Below are positions 16,064 through 24,614 of a stretch of DNA of 25,177 bases, in pieces (position 1 is the stretch's first letter; each line of letters starts with the position of its first letter). The DNA lies in the NCBI GenBank assembly GCA_021151805.1, contig JAGKWN010000059.1, positions 1 to 25,177 on the forward strand, given 5' to 3'. The translations under genes and the position numbers were made by a program. This DNA comes from Cytophagaceae bacterium. Its GTDB lineage: Bacteria; Bacteroidota; Bacteroidia; Cytophagales; Cytophagaceae. Below the pieces are notes generated by a model. The model was not told where the DNA came from and searched no databases. It was given only the letters and a program-made list of their open reading frames with translations.

Positions 16064-19000
16064 ATGGCAATTAAAGTAGCGATCAACCACAAAACGACTT
16101 ATGCCTATGACAGGCTTGTTACCTTATCGCCTCACACCTTCAGGTTAAGACCTGCAAGTCACTCGCGAACGGCCATTGAAGCATACTCATTCAAAGTAAG
16201 TCCGGCGAATCACTTTATCAACTGGCAGCAGGACCCGTTTGGCAACTATATGGCAAGAGTTGTCTTTCCTGAGCAAACCAAAGAATTAAGTGTTGAAGTG
16301 GAAGTTATTGCGAACATGGTTGTGATAAATCCATTTGATTTTTTTGTAGAAGAATCTGCCAGCAAATTTCCTTTTGAATATAACGGACAATTAATAAAAG
16401 AACTTCAGCCTTATCTGGAACTGAAAGATGACGGGCCCTTGCTCGACGCCTGGATGAAAACAGTAAGCCTTGAATCTATTGAGATCGTAGACTTCCTCGT
16501 TTACATCAACCAGAAAGTTTATAAGGATATCAATTATTCCATTCGGATGGAAGCTGGTGTACAAACACCTGATGAAACATTAAACTTAGCTCTGGGTTCG
16601 TGTAGGGACTCTGCCTGGTTACTGGTTCAGGCCTTACGTAGATTGGGGCTTGCAGCCCGTTTTGTTTCCGGATATTTGGTACAACTAAAGGCCGATATTG
16701 AAGCATTAGACGGTCCTTCAGGGCCTATACAAGACTTCACGGATCTGCATGCATGGACAGAAGTATACGTTCCCGGAGCCGGCTGGATCGGCCTGGATCC
16801 TACCTCCGGCCTATTTGCCGGCGAAGGTCACATTCCATTAGCCTGTACACCTGATTATGTAAGTGCAGCCCCCGTTGTAGGTGCTACCTCCAAATGCGAA
16901 ACAACATTCTCTTTTTCAAATGTTGTAACCCGTATCCACGAAGACCCGCGTGTTACCAAACCTTACTCAGAAGAAGAATGGACTGCGATCAACGCACTCG
17001 GCATGATGATCGATTACGAATATCAGAAAGGAGATGTTCGTTTAACCATGGGGGGCGAACCAACCTTCGTATCCATTGATGATATGGAATCAGCGCAATG
17101 GAATACAGAAGCAGATGGTGCAGATAAACGGATTCTTTCACACGAATTATTATTACGACTGCGTGCAAGATTCGGTCCGGGTGGCATGCTCCACTACGGC
17201 CAAGGCAAATGGTATCCCGGAGAACCGCTCCCACGCTGGCAGTATGGTTTATTCTGGCGCAAAGACGGCTTACCTATGTGGAAGAATACAGCCTTACTTG
17301 CACTTGAGAACAACAAGAAAAAATATACGCACATCGATGCGGAAGTATTTATAAATGAACTGAGCAAAGCACTGGCAGTACCAGCTGCAGATATATCTCC
17401 GGTATATGAAGATATCTTTTACTTTTTATGGACAGAAGGAAAGATTCCGGTGAATATTGACCCGATGAGCTTCACGTTGAAAGATCCTATTGAGCGCAGA
17501 ACACTGACACAGCTTCTGGACAAAGGGCTGGAAACACCGGCTGGCTTTGTTCTTCCTCTGGAATGGAGCCATACAAAGAACACCTGGAGAAGCTCCAAGT
17601 GGCGAATGAAACGTGATGAGATATTTCTGATACCTGGCAACTCGCCTGTTGGTTTACGGCTACCGTTGGATTCACTTTCAAAACTTGCAGCAGAATATAC
17701 TCCGCATGAGGTTGAGCGCAGCACATTTGAAACACTTCAATACCTACAGAATGATTATACGGATATTGTAAAAGCCAGATATGGTACAATCACAGAACAT
17801 GAGGGCAGTGCGATCCGCAGAAAAATCGAGGAAGCTGTTGAGGAAGAAAAGAAAACATCAAAACATAAAAAGATTGACGTTCAAATAAAAGAAGCACAAC
17901 CGCTTTTTTATGTTCCGCTGATTAAGACAGCACTCTGTGTTGAAGTACGTGATGGCATACTGTATGTATTCCTACCGCCGCTTAAATACATGGAACATTA
18001 TCTGGACTTGCTTACATCTATTGAGCTTACAGCAGAGAAACTCCAGATACCAATTCGTATCGAAGGTTATGAACCACCAAGAGACAACCGCATTGAGCGC
18101 TTGGTTGTTTCACCGGATCCCGGAGTTATTGAAGTAAACATTCATCCGGCAAAAGACTGGAAGGAGTTATCATACAATCTGGAAGTACTGTACCAGGAAG
18201 CGTTTAAATCACGACTTGGTACTGAAAAATTTATGCTCGATGGTAAGCACACGGGTACCGGTGGCGGTAACCACATTACCATTGGCGGGGCAACGCCAAA
18301 TGACAGTCCGCTCTTACGCAGACCCGATCTGTTACGAAGTATTATTACCTTCTGGCAGCACCATCCGGGTTTATCCTATTTATTCTCCGGTGCATTCATC
18401 GGCCCTACCAGCCAGGCACCGCGCTTTGATGAAGGTCGGGATGAAAAATTATATGAAATGGAAATTGCCTTTGCTCAAATTCCAAATCATGATCAGGTAC
18501 CTTTCTGGATTGTCGATCGTTTGTTCAGACACTTACTTACCGATATCACGGGCAATACACACCGTGCTGAATTATGTATCGATAAATTATACTCACCGGA
18601 TTCATCCAGCGGTCGCTTGGGCATCCTTGAGTTCCGGGCATTTGATATGCCTCCGCATAAAGAGATGAGCATGGTGCAGATGTTATTGATCCGTACGTTG
18701 ATTGCATGGTTCTGGAAGACACCGTATAAAAAAGATCTGGTGCCATGGGGCACAGAACTGCATGATAAATTCATGCTGCCGCATTTTGTTGAACAGGATA
18801 TGAAAGACATTGTGCGTGACCTGAATGATGCAGGCTATCCGTTCCAGATGAGCTGGCTGGCGCCGTTCTTTGAGTTCCGCTTCCCACATTACGGAACTGT
18901 TCATATCAGAGACGTAGAGATTCAGGTACGCATGGGCATTGAGCCATGGCATGTATTGGGCGAAGAGATGACCAGCTCCGGTACATCACGCTATGTAGAT

Positions 19001-19519
19001 TCTTCGCTGGAGCGACTGCAGGTAAAACTGAAAAACATGAATGACTCACGCTATGTACTTGCTTGTAATGGTTTCAAAGTTCCTCTTAAACCAACACCGG
19101 TAAAAGGTGAATTTGTATGCGGTATCCGCTACAGAGCCTGGCAACCGCCATCGGCACTGCACCCTACCATTGGTATTGATACACCGTTGGTATTCGATCT
19201 TATTGATACATGGAATGGCCGCTCTGTTGGTGGATGTACCTATCACATTGCACACCCGGGCGGAAGAAATTATGACACCTTCCCGATTAATAGTTACGAG
19301 GCTGAATCGCGCCGTGTATCACGTTTTTGGGATAACGGACATACGCAGGACCCGGTACCGGTACCGGCCTATGTCAGCACAACTCCTATTGGTCGTTACA
19401 TGGTTGAGATCAATCCGAATTTACGAAACTTCGAACTGACTACCATTGAAACAAACAAAGCCTATCCAAACACATTAGACATGCGCCAGTGCTGGAAAGC
19501 AAAAAATAGAAATAGATAA
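16064..19519 (+). CDS. transglutaminase-like / DUF2126 two-domain protein
   Basis: This 1151-residue protein has no signal peptide. Residues 1-90 match the bacterial transglutaminase-like N-terminal domain (HKTTYAYDRLVTLSPHTFRLRP; DPFGNYMARVVFPE). A transglutaminase/protease core follows with a plausible triad: Cys180 in LGSCRDSAWLL, His229 in DLHAWTEVYVPG and Asp245 in IGLDPTSG. The C-terminal 800 residues are DUF2126 (from about MGGEPTFVSIDDMES), including HTGTGGGNHITIGG, GNTHRAELCIDKLYSP and ILEFRAFDMPPH. This region has been proposed to be a glutamine-synthetase-like COOH-NH2 ligase. Full-length relatives are about 1100 residues, so the gene is intact. Homologues usually sit with an alpha-E (DUF403) gene, a circularly permuted ATP-grasp gene and a second transglutaminase; none is seen here. 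The suggested role, making or cutting amide-linked peptide tags, is unproven. Confidence 0.9.
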   Translation: MAIKVAINHKTTYAYDRLVTLSPHTFRLRPASHSRTAIEAYSFKVSPANHFINWQQDPFGNYMARVVFPEQTKELSVEVEVIANMVVINPFDFFVEESASKFPFEYNGQLIKELQPYLELKDDGPLLDAWMKTVSLESIEIVDFLVYINQKVYKDINYSIRMEAGVQTPDETLNLALGSCRDSAWLLVQALRRLGLAARFVSGYLVQLKADIEALDGPSGPIQDFTDLHAWTEVYVPGAGWIGLDPTSGLFAGEGHIPLACTPDYVSAAPVVGATSKCETTFSFSNVVTRIHEDPRVTKPYSEEEWTAINALGMMIDYEYQKGDVRLTMGGEPTFVSIDDMESAQWNTEADGADKRILSHELLLRLRARFGPGGMLHYGQGKWYPGEPLPRWQYGLFWRKDGLPMWKNTALLALENNKKKYTHIDAEVFINELSKALAVPAADISPVYEDIFYFLWTEGKIPVNIDPMSFTLKDPIERRTLTQLLDKGLETPAGFVLPLEWSHTKNTWRSSKWRMKRDEIFLIPGNSPVGLRLPLDSLSKLAAEYTPHEVERSTFETLQYLQNDYTDIVKARYGTITEHEGSAIRRKIEEAVEEEKKTSKHKKIDVQIKEAQPLFYVPLIKTALCVEVRDGILYVFLPPLKYMEHYLDLLTSIELTAEKLQIPIRIEGYEPPRDNRIERLVVSPDPGVIEVNIHPAKDWKELSYNLEVLYQEAFKSRLGTEKFMLDGKHTGTGGGNHITIGGATPNDSPLLRRPDLLRSIITFWQHHPGLSYLFSGAFIGPTSQAPRFDEGRDEKLYEMEIAFAQIPNHDQVPFWIVDRLFRHLLTDITGNTHRAELCIDKLYSPDSSSGRLGILEFRAFDMPPHKEMSMVQMLLIRTLIAWFWKTPYKKDLVPWGTELHDKFMLPHFVEQDMKDIVRDLNDAGYPFQMSWLAPFFEFRFPHYGTVHIRDVEIQVRMGIEPWHVLGEEMTSSGTSRYVDSSLERLQVKLKNMNDSRYVLACNGFKVPLKPTPVKGEFVCGIRYRAWQPPSALHPTIGIDTPLVFDLIDTWNGRSVGGCTYHIAHPGGRNYDTFPINSYEAESRRVSRFWDNGHTQDPVPVPAYVSTTPIGRYMVEINPNLRNFELTTIETNKAYPNTLDMRQCWKAKNRNR

Positions 19520-19530
19520 TTTATCAATTC

Positions 19531-19580
19531 AATCAAATGAAAAAGTCCCACCCAGTTGGGCGGGACTTTTTCATTTGATT
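19531..19580. terminator. bidirectional terminator between transglutaminase gene and lpxB
   Basis: Arms at 19531-19554 and 19557-19580 pair over 24 positions with one mismatch around a tiny loop. The GC core GTCCCACCCA / TGGGCGGGAC is flanked by AAAAA and TTTTT, so the hairpin can end transcripts from both convergent genes. It starts 11 bases after one stop codon and ends 9 bases before the other. Confidence 0.9.
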
Positions 19581-19589
19581 ATATTTTAA

Positions 19590-20717
19590 TCAATTGTTTA
19601 CGTTTACTTCTGCTTTCATGTATTGCATAATCAAGCCAGCCGTTTTTTCTGATACACCGGTCTCACCTATTCTGGCTGAAACTTCCTGGTATCCCTGCAT
19701 CATTGCCTTGCGATAAACCGTTTCAGGTAACAGATGCTCTAACTCCAGACGAATATTTTCAATTGTACAATCGCCTTGTATCAATTCTTTCACAACCGGT
19801 TTATCTACAATCAAATTCACCAGGGAAATATATTTAACACTCAATACTGCTTTGGCAATGCGATACGATATTCCATTCAATCTGTAACAAACAACCTGCG
19901 GCACATTGAATAAACAGGTTTCAAGCGTAGCGGTACCAGACGCCACTACAGCTGCACGTGCATGCAGCAACAGATCGTATGTTTCATCGGTTACGATCTT
20001 AACATTATTCCTTTTATATTTTTCATAAATAGCAGAATCTAAATTAGAAACTGCAGCAATTACAAACTGTACATTTGGAAAATCAAATGCTACTTCTACC
20101 ATACGCTCCAGCAGCATGGTAACCTCCTGGTATCTGCTACCTGGAAGAATCGCTACTAATTTTTTCTCGGCATTCAGCTGATGCTTTTGAATAAAATTCG
20201 CATTGGGCGTAAAGTTGGAAATGGCATCACGCAAGGGATTTCCAACATAATCTACTTTGTAATCATATGTTTCAAAAAAATCCTTTTCAAAAGGAAGTAT
20301 CACAAACATATGATCAACCAGCTTTTTAATTTTTATCGCACGCTTGGTATTCCATGCCCATACTTTAGGCGAGATATAATAAAAAACCTTTATATTATTT
20401 TCCTTGGCAAAAGCTGCGATCTTCATATTGAAGCCTGAAAAATCAACTAGTATCATTGCGTCCGGTTTGTGGGCTAGAATATCTTCTTTGGTATTGCTCA
20501 ATACTTTTAAAATCGTAAAGAGATTAAAGAATACTTCAGCAAAACCCATAAAAGCAATGTCTTTGTAATGCGCATACAATTTCATGCCAGCATCTTTTGA
20601 CAGGTCGCCACCAACACCCCTGATTTTAGAATCGGGATCAGCATACTTTAATGCCTTAATTAAATTCGAAGCGTGTAAATCGCCCGAACGCTCGCCGCAG
20701 ATTAAATAATACTTCAT
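19590..20717 (-). CDS. lpxB: lipid-A-disaccharide synthase
   Basis: This peripheral membrane glycosyltransferase joins UDP-2,3-diacylglucosamine and lipid X to form the lipid A disaccharide. The 375-residue chain is the normal length. Family signatures are GERSGDLHASN (8-18), ILVDFSGFN (89-97), YYISPKVWAW (113-122), ILPFEKDFF (140-148), VGNPLRD, ILPGSR (190-195) and VASGTATLE. No truncation is apparent. The gene lies 39 bases after a PTPS/QueD-family gene on the same strand and ends at a strong bidirectional hairpin. In Bacteroidota, lpxB is frequently scattered away from other lpx genes, as here. Confidence 0.96.
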   Translation of the reverse strand: MKYYLICGERSGDLHASNLIKALKYADPDSKIRGVGGDLSKDAGMKLYAHYKDIAFMGFAEVFFNLFTILKVLSNTKEDILAHKPDAMILVDFSGFNMKIAAFAKENNIKVFYYISPKVWAWNTKRAIKIKKLVDHMFVILPFEKDFFETYDYKVDYVGNPLRDAISNFTPNANFIQKHQLNAEKKLVAILPGSRYQEVTMLLERMVEVAFDFPNVQFVIAAVSNLDSAIYEKYKRNNVKIVTDETYDLLLHARAAVVASGTATLETCLFNVPQVVCYRLNGISYRIAKAVLSVKYISLVNLIVDKPVVKELIQGDCTIENIRLELEHLLPETVYRKAMMQGYQEVSARIGETGVSEKTAGLIMQYMKAEVNVNN

Positions 20718-20756
20718 GATTTTAATTCCTTTCGTTTAAACGAGCTTTTATGTTCA

Positions 20757-21182
20757 CTATTCGCCAAAATATTCAACAAAATTCCGGGGCGTTTCATACA
20801 ATTTGATACTATGAAGTTTCCCTCTTCCATTAGAAATACGGCTTATATGCGGTTCTAAAATTTTCCAGAATTCCATAGCCAGAACTTCTGTACTCGCCAT
20901 TTTACCAATCATAAAATCCACATCCAGATTCAGGTTTTTATGATCAACCTTATCTGTGATCTTTTCCCTGATCAAAATACTTAGTTTCTTTAAATCAATT
21001 ACAAATCCAGTATCAGGGTCCGGTTCTCCTTTTACGGTAACAATCAGATCAAAGTTATGCCCATGCCAATTTGCATTCGCACAGGGCCCAAAAACCTCAT
21101 TATTTTTCTCTTCAGACCAATTAGGATTATATAATTTGTGAGCAGCATTGAAGTGCTCTTGTCTCGAAACATAAATAATCAT
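20757..21182 (-). CDS. PTPS / QueD-family pterin synthase
   Basis: This 141-residue member of the 6-pyruvoyl-tetrahydropterin synthase / 6-carboxy-tetrahydropterin synthase family acts on dihydroneopterin triphosphate. Zinc ligands are His15 (FNAAHKL) and His40 and His42 (WHGHNF), and the probable catalytic Cys34 precedes them. Other conserved segments are DTGFVIDLKKL, KVDHKNLN (Asp80, His81) and KLYETPRNFVEYFGE with Glu130. The spacing is Cys-x5-His-Gly-His, as in PTPS enzymes, rather than the Cys-x3-His-Gly-His of E. coli QueD. The role (queuosine precursor or reduced pterin) is therefore uncertain, and no gene symbol is given. No queC, queE or queF lies in the window. It sits between the permease gene and lpxB in a same-strand series. 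Confidence 0.85.
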   Translation of the reverse strand: MIIYVSRQEHFNAAHKLYNPNWSEEKNNEVFGPCANANWHGHNFDLIVTVKGEPDPDTGFVIDLKKLSILIREKITDKVDHKNLNLDVDFMIGKMASTEVLAMEFWKILEPHISRISNGRGKLHSIKLYETPRNFVEYFGE

Positions 21183-21229
21183 AATGCAGTAATTTATTCA
21201 GCAAAGGTAATAATTGCAGCGCTAAAAAA

Positions 21230-22228
21230 TCAGATATTTTTAGCATTTGACTGCAGTAGCAAATACAAAAAAAACGGTACGCCAAACAATGACATTAGTA
21301 TGCCTGCAGGAATTCCCTGCGGTGGAAAAACAACAGCAGATAAAATTTCACAGGTCATTAAAAAAATTCCCGAAAAATAACACAACCACAATATAAAACT
21401 CTTGGTCAGTTCATATTTGTAAAGCATCCGGATCATATGCGGTACAATCAAGCCTAAAAAGCCTATCGGGCCTGCCATACTCACAGCTGTACCAGTAAGC
21501 AGAGAAGAAATCAGTACCAATATAATCCTATATCGTTGCACAGGAACACCTAACCTATTCGCATTCTCTTCTCCCAGTTCCAGTATCTGAAACGGACTAA
21601 AAAGCAGGTAACTGAGCGTGATCAACGGCAGTATGATGAGTATACTATTGAATACTTTCGACCAGTTTGCCGTTTGAAACGATCCGAAAGTCCAGAATAT
21701 AATGTTCTTCCAGGATTGGTCTTCACCTGAAATATATAAGAGCAGCGATAATCCAGCAATCGCCAGACTTGAAATGGAAATGCCCACCAATATCATCCGG
21801 TAAGGAATAATCCTGCCTTTAACTGTAGCTAAGAAAATAGATAAGACATTCGTGCCGAATGCTCCGACAAAAGTTAAGACCAGCAATAATGTTATGCTTG
21901 CATAATCTGGTGCCAGCCAGATATAAAAAATAGCAGCAAATAGCGAAGCCCCTGCTGAGCTTCCTAATACATATGGATCAGCTAAAGGATTCCGCACAAG
22001 TACCTGCATTAAATAGCCGGATAAGCCTAATGCTGCACCAGTAAAGAAAGCCAGCAGAATTCTCGGCAAACGAATCTGAAACCAGATCATCTGTTGAGCA
22101 GAATCTGAATCTGTTTCTATAATCGCCGTTATCAGTTGCGGAAGATCTGACATATCTCTAACTGTTCCTATCACAAGGAGAATCATAAAAAACAATACTG
22201 CGGCTACACACCCAACAAGGTTTCTCAT
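21230..22228 (-). CDS. FecCD/BtuC-type ABC transporter permease
   Basis: The 332-residue inner-membrane permease has about nine to ten hydrophobic helices. Hallmarks of the FecCD family are RLPRILLAFFTGAALGLSG, then LVRNPLADPYVLGSSAGA, and the ATPase-coupling segment AGPIGFLGLIVPHMIR, plus IPAGILMSLFGVPFF at the end. Such permeases import iron-siderophores, haem or cobalamin. The start codon overlaps the stop of the upstream binding-protein gene by four bases, so the two are translationally coupled partners. No ATPase gene follows; the next gene on the strand is a pterin synthase. The ATPase must therefore be encoded elsewhere or shared. Confidence 0.93.
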   Translation of the reverse strand: MRNLVGCVAAVLFFMILLVIGTVRDMSDLPQLITAIIETDSDSAQQMIWFQIRLPRILLAFFTGAALGLSGYLMQVLVRNPLADPYVLGSSAGASLFAAIFYIWLAPDYASITLLLVLTFVGAFGTNVLSIFLATVKGRIIPYRMILVGISISSLAIAGLSLLLYISGEDQSWKNIIFWTFGSFQTANWSKVFNSILIILPLITLSYLLFSPFQILELGEENANRLGVPVQRYRIILVLISSLLTGTAVSMAGPIGFLGLIVPHMIRMLYKYELTKSFILWLCYFSGIFLMTCEILSAVVFPPQGIPAGILMSLFGVPFFLYLLLQSNAKNI

Positions 22229-23115
22229 TTATGCAGAATAGATTTAATCGACTGATATAACTGCGGCAACCGTATGCCTGGCCTGCTTAGCACAGAGTCT
22301 CCAATGTAAAACAGTTTCTGTGCTTTGTATGCTTTCGTTTTTTTAAGAACCGGATACGCTTCAAAAAACAATGTTTGTTGTTCAGCAGAACTGAATATAT
22401 ATATATCCGGATTCGACTTTAATACATACTCTACATCTACGACAGGATACGGACTATCAGTATCGTAAATAAAATTCTTACCGCCAGCCTGTACAATCAA
22501 ATCAGACACATATGTTTTCTTTCCAAACACATATATGGGCGATACTGATGTTACGACAATACAAGTCTGAACAGCATTCGATGCAGATACGATTGTATCG
22601 GCAGGCACAAGCCACTGATCAAACCATGCATTCATTTTCACGGTATCTCCCTGCGTTATTTGTACTAGCTTTCGTGTACTTGATTCAATTTCAGTAATCA
22701 GATCAAACTTCAATACCACAACTGAAATGTTTAGTCTCTCAAGTTTTTCAAGTTCCTGTATGGAAATCATCCCCTTTTTCGCAAAAACAACATCCGGCTT
22801 TAAACGTACGACAGCTTCAATATCCAGCGGATACGTATTTAATGCAGGCAATTTCTTTACAGATTCGGGATAATCACACCAAACAGAGCGCCCTACAATT
22901 CTGTTGGTGTCAGTAAAAGCATAAAGAAGCTCTGTGATGGATGGCGTTAAACTGACAATTCTATGCGGACTGCTGGGAATTACAACATTACGTCCAGCAT
23001 CATCTACAAAAGTATATGAAGCCGTATCTGGATTATTTTCAATCACAACAGTCTTTTCTTTGCACGCAGTAAAGAGTAAACTAAAAACAAGGAACAAGTA
23101 CAAAGAATATCTCAT
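22225..23115 (-). CDS. periplasmic binding lipoprotein (BtuF/FepB-like)
   Basis: This 296-residue class III substrate-binding protein has a lipoprotein signal with lipobox LFTAC (Cys18), so it should be anchored to the membrane and face the periplasm. The TroA/BtuF-like fold is shown by FVDDAGRNVVIPSSPHRIV, then SLTPSITELLYAF, VGRSVWCDYPESV, DIEAVVRLKPDVVFAKKG and a C-terminal lobe containing IYVFGKKTYVSDLIVQAGG. The WCDYPE segment is reminiscent of BtuF-type proteins, so cobalamin or a metal chelate is a plausible ligand; this is not decisive. No B12 riboswitch is visible in the 57-base gap to hldD. It is coupled by a four-base overlap to the permease gene. Confidence 0.88.
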   Translation of the reverse strand: MRYSLYLFLVFSLLFTACKEKTVVIENNPDTASYTFVDDAGRNVVIPSSPHRIVSLTPSITELLYAFTDTNRIVGRSVWCDYPESVKKLPALNTYPLDIEAVVRLKPDVVFAKKGMISIQELEKLERLNISVVVLKFDLITEIESSTRKLVQITQGDTVKMNAWFDQWLVPADTIVSASNAVQTCIVVTSVSPIYVFGKKTYVSDLIVQAGGKNFIYDTDSPYPVVDVEYVLKSNPDIYIFSSAEQQTLFFEAYPVLKKTKAYKAQKLFYIGDSVLSRPGIRLPQLYQSIKSILHK

Positions 23116-23142
23116 TGGTTCTGGAAATTATTAGTAAATTTA
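23115..23142 (+). promoter_or_regulatory. possible promoter for hldD
   Basis: TTG at 23115-23117 and TAAATTTA at 23135-23142 are 17 bases apart. They match the Bacteroidota -33 / -7 pattern except for the last base of the -7 box. The predicted transcript would begin about 23 bases before the ATG. The -33 element overlaps the first codon of the divergent binding-protein gene. Confidence 0.35.
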
Positions 23143-23172
23143 AGGCAAATATTGAATATAATCACAAGTCTT

Positions 23173-24138
23173 ATGTTAGTAGTTACCGGTGCTGCTGGTT
23201 TTATCGGAAGTTGTCTGATTCAGCGTTTGAATGAATTAAACTTTAACTTAATAGTTGCTGTTGATCATTTTGACAATCCTGAAAAGAAAAAGAATCTTGA
23301 AGGTAAAAAGATTCAGGAATTTGTAAACAGAGATAACTTTTTTGAATGGCTGGATAAAAACAACACGCACGTTGAATTTATTTTCCATATCGGTGCAAGA
23401 ACAGATACTACTGAATTCAACAAAGCAATCTTTGATGAGCTGAACGTTGATTATTCTCAAAAAATCTGGAAGGCGTGTATCGATTTCCAGATTCCTTTGG
23501 TGTATGCTTCTTCAGCTGCAACCTATGGGAATGGTGAGTTTGGCTATGATGATAACGAACAGACGATCCCTCAATTAAAACCGTTGAATCCTTACGGAGA
23601 TTCAAAAAATGATTTTGATATCTGGGCATTGAAACAGGAAAAGAAACCTTTCTTCTGGGCAGGTTTAAAATTCTTTAATGTTTATGGTCCGAATGAATAT
23701 CATAAAGGCAGAATGGCTTCTGTGATTTTCCATGCCTATAACCAGATCAAAGCTACGGGTCAGATGAAACTGTTCAGGTCTCATAAAGCGGAGTTTACAG
23801 ATGGCGGACAAATGCGCGACTTTGTTTATGTAAAGGATGTCTGTAATGTGATTGTCTTTTTGATGCACCATAGAAAGAACAGTGGTATCTATAACTTGGG
23901 TAGCGGCAAAGCACGTACATTCCTTGATTTGGCAAAGAATACGTTTAAAAATATGCATGTCCAGGAAGATATATCATTCATTGATACCCCAATAGATATC
24001 CGCGATAAGTATCAGTACTTTACTGAAGCCAATATGTCTAAACTAAAAGGCATTGGTTATAAAGACGAATTTCATACACTTGAAAAAGGCATAGAAGATT
24101 ACGTGACGAATTATTTAATTCCCGGAAAATACTGGTAG
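23173..24138 (+). CDS. hldD: ADP-L-glycero-D-manno-heptose-6-epimerase
   Basis: This short-chain-dehydrogenase-fold epimerase makes ADP-L-glycero-D-manno-heptose for LPS inner core or other heptose glycans. The 321-residue chain has the NAD(P) loop TGAAGFIG (5-12), YASSAATYG (111-119), the Tyr141-x3-Lys145 catalytic pair in PYGDSK, and the HldD-specific block FNVYGPNEYHKGRMAS, followed by RDFVYVKDV and IYNLGSGKARTF. The open frame continues seven codons upstream to a TTG; the ATG at 23173 gives the expected start immediately before the Rossmann strand. Generic NAD-dependent sugar epimerase is the fallback, but the HKGRMAS and RDFVYV context is strongly HldD-like. No hldE or gmhB is in the window. 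Confidence 0.92.
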   Translation: MLVVTGAAGFIGSCLIQRLNELNFNLIVAVDHFDNPEKKKNLEGKKIQEFVNRDNFFEWLDKNNTHVEFIFHIGARTDTTEFNKAIFDELNVDYSQKIWKACIDFQIPLVYASSAATYGNGEFGYDDNEQTIPQLKPLNPYGDSKNDFDIWALKQEKKPFFWAGLKFFNVYGPNEYHKGRMASVIFHAYNQIKATGQMKLFRSHKAEFTDGGQMRDFVYVKDVCNVIVFLMHHRKNSGIYNLGSGKARTFLDLAKNTFKNMHVQEDISFIDTPIDIRDKYQYFTEANMSKLKGIGYKDEFHTLEKGIEDYVTNYLIPGKYW

Positions 24139-24140
24139 TA

Positions 24141-24167
24141 GTAGAGGGCGTATGCAATGCGTCCTAC
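24141..24167. repeat. short palindromic repeat after hldD
   Basis: GTAG at 24141-24144 and CTAC at 24164-24167 enclose GGGCGTA (24146-24152) and its near-complement TGCGTCC (24158-24164, with two G-T pairs), around a central TGCAA. This GC-rich palindrome stands out from the AT-rich surroundings and resembles small dispersed GGGCGTATGCAATACGCCC-type repeats. It may also act as a transcription stop for hldD. Confidence 0.5.
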
Positions 24168-24174
24168 CTCATTT

Positions 24175-24552
24175 ATGAAATTAGAATTTCTTTATAAAAT
24201 CAACGAATTCAACGAACATGCAGTCCGGCTTTCGGATTTCAATTCACAGCAAGCTAACTTATTCCGGGATGCGTTAACGGATGTGGTTATCAACCAACAA
24301 AAAAGCTTAGACGTTCACACCCTCGAGTTTGTTGAATCTGTTAATTGCTTGCTTACTCTACGCATTTCTAGCGAAGATATAGGTATTGAAGAAGTAGAAG
24401 GTAAACATTTTTATTGCGACCTCACACTTGAGGGCTATAATAATATGCATAAGTTGCTGACTCCTTTTTGCATCAAGGAATCTAAAGGATATCAATGGCT
24501 TTATGATATAGATACACCAATCGATTTGCTTTTTTCTGCGGGAGGGTACTAA
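24175..24552 (+). CDS. hypothetical protein
   Basis: The product is 125 residues from the chosen start, acidic, with no signal peptide or membrane helix and no family I recognise. It has alternating hydrophobic and polar stretches (ALTDVVINQQKSLDVHTLEF, FYCDLTLEGYNNMHKLL) and a C-terminus containing YDIDTPIDLLFSAGG. An ATG at 24157 is in frame and would add six residues. That codon lies inside the palindromic repeat at 24141-24167, so the ATG at 24175, preceding MKLEFLYK, is preferred. It follows hldD by 36 bases on the same strand and may be co-transcribed with it. Function is unknown. Confidence 0.6.
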   Translation: MKLEFLYKINEFNEHAVRLSDFNSQQANLFRDALTDVVINQQKSLDVHTLEFVESVNCLLTLRISSEDIGIEEVEGKHFYCDLTLEGYNNMHKLLTPFCIKESKGYQWLYDIDTPIDLLFSAGGY

Positions 24553-24557
24553 CAAAA

Positions 24558-24583
24558 AAATGCTTCGAGGATTCGAAGCATTT
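24558..24583 (-). terminator. intrinsic terminator between convergent genes
   Basis: A perfect 11-bp stem, AAATGCTTCGA paired with TCGAAGCATTT, has a four-base loop. On the minus strand it is followed by a run of seven T, making it a good terminator for the secreted-protein gene at 24615-25097. On the plus strand the T run is only three, so it would serve the upstream gene less well. Confidence 0.8.
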
Positions 24584-24614
24584 ACGGTCAATTTTATAAT
24601 CTGAGGTAGTGTAA

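Noticed and set aside
18216..18668. 150-residue open frame within the transglutaminase-DUF2126 gene
   Set aside because: It lies entirely inside a well-conserved coding frame and shows no domain-like sequence.
23116..23172. Cobalamin riboswitch before the binding-protein gene
   Set aside because: The divergent gap is only 57 bases, far too short for a B12 riboswitch, and no conserved box is visible.
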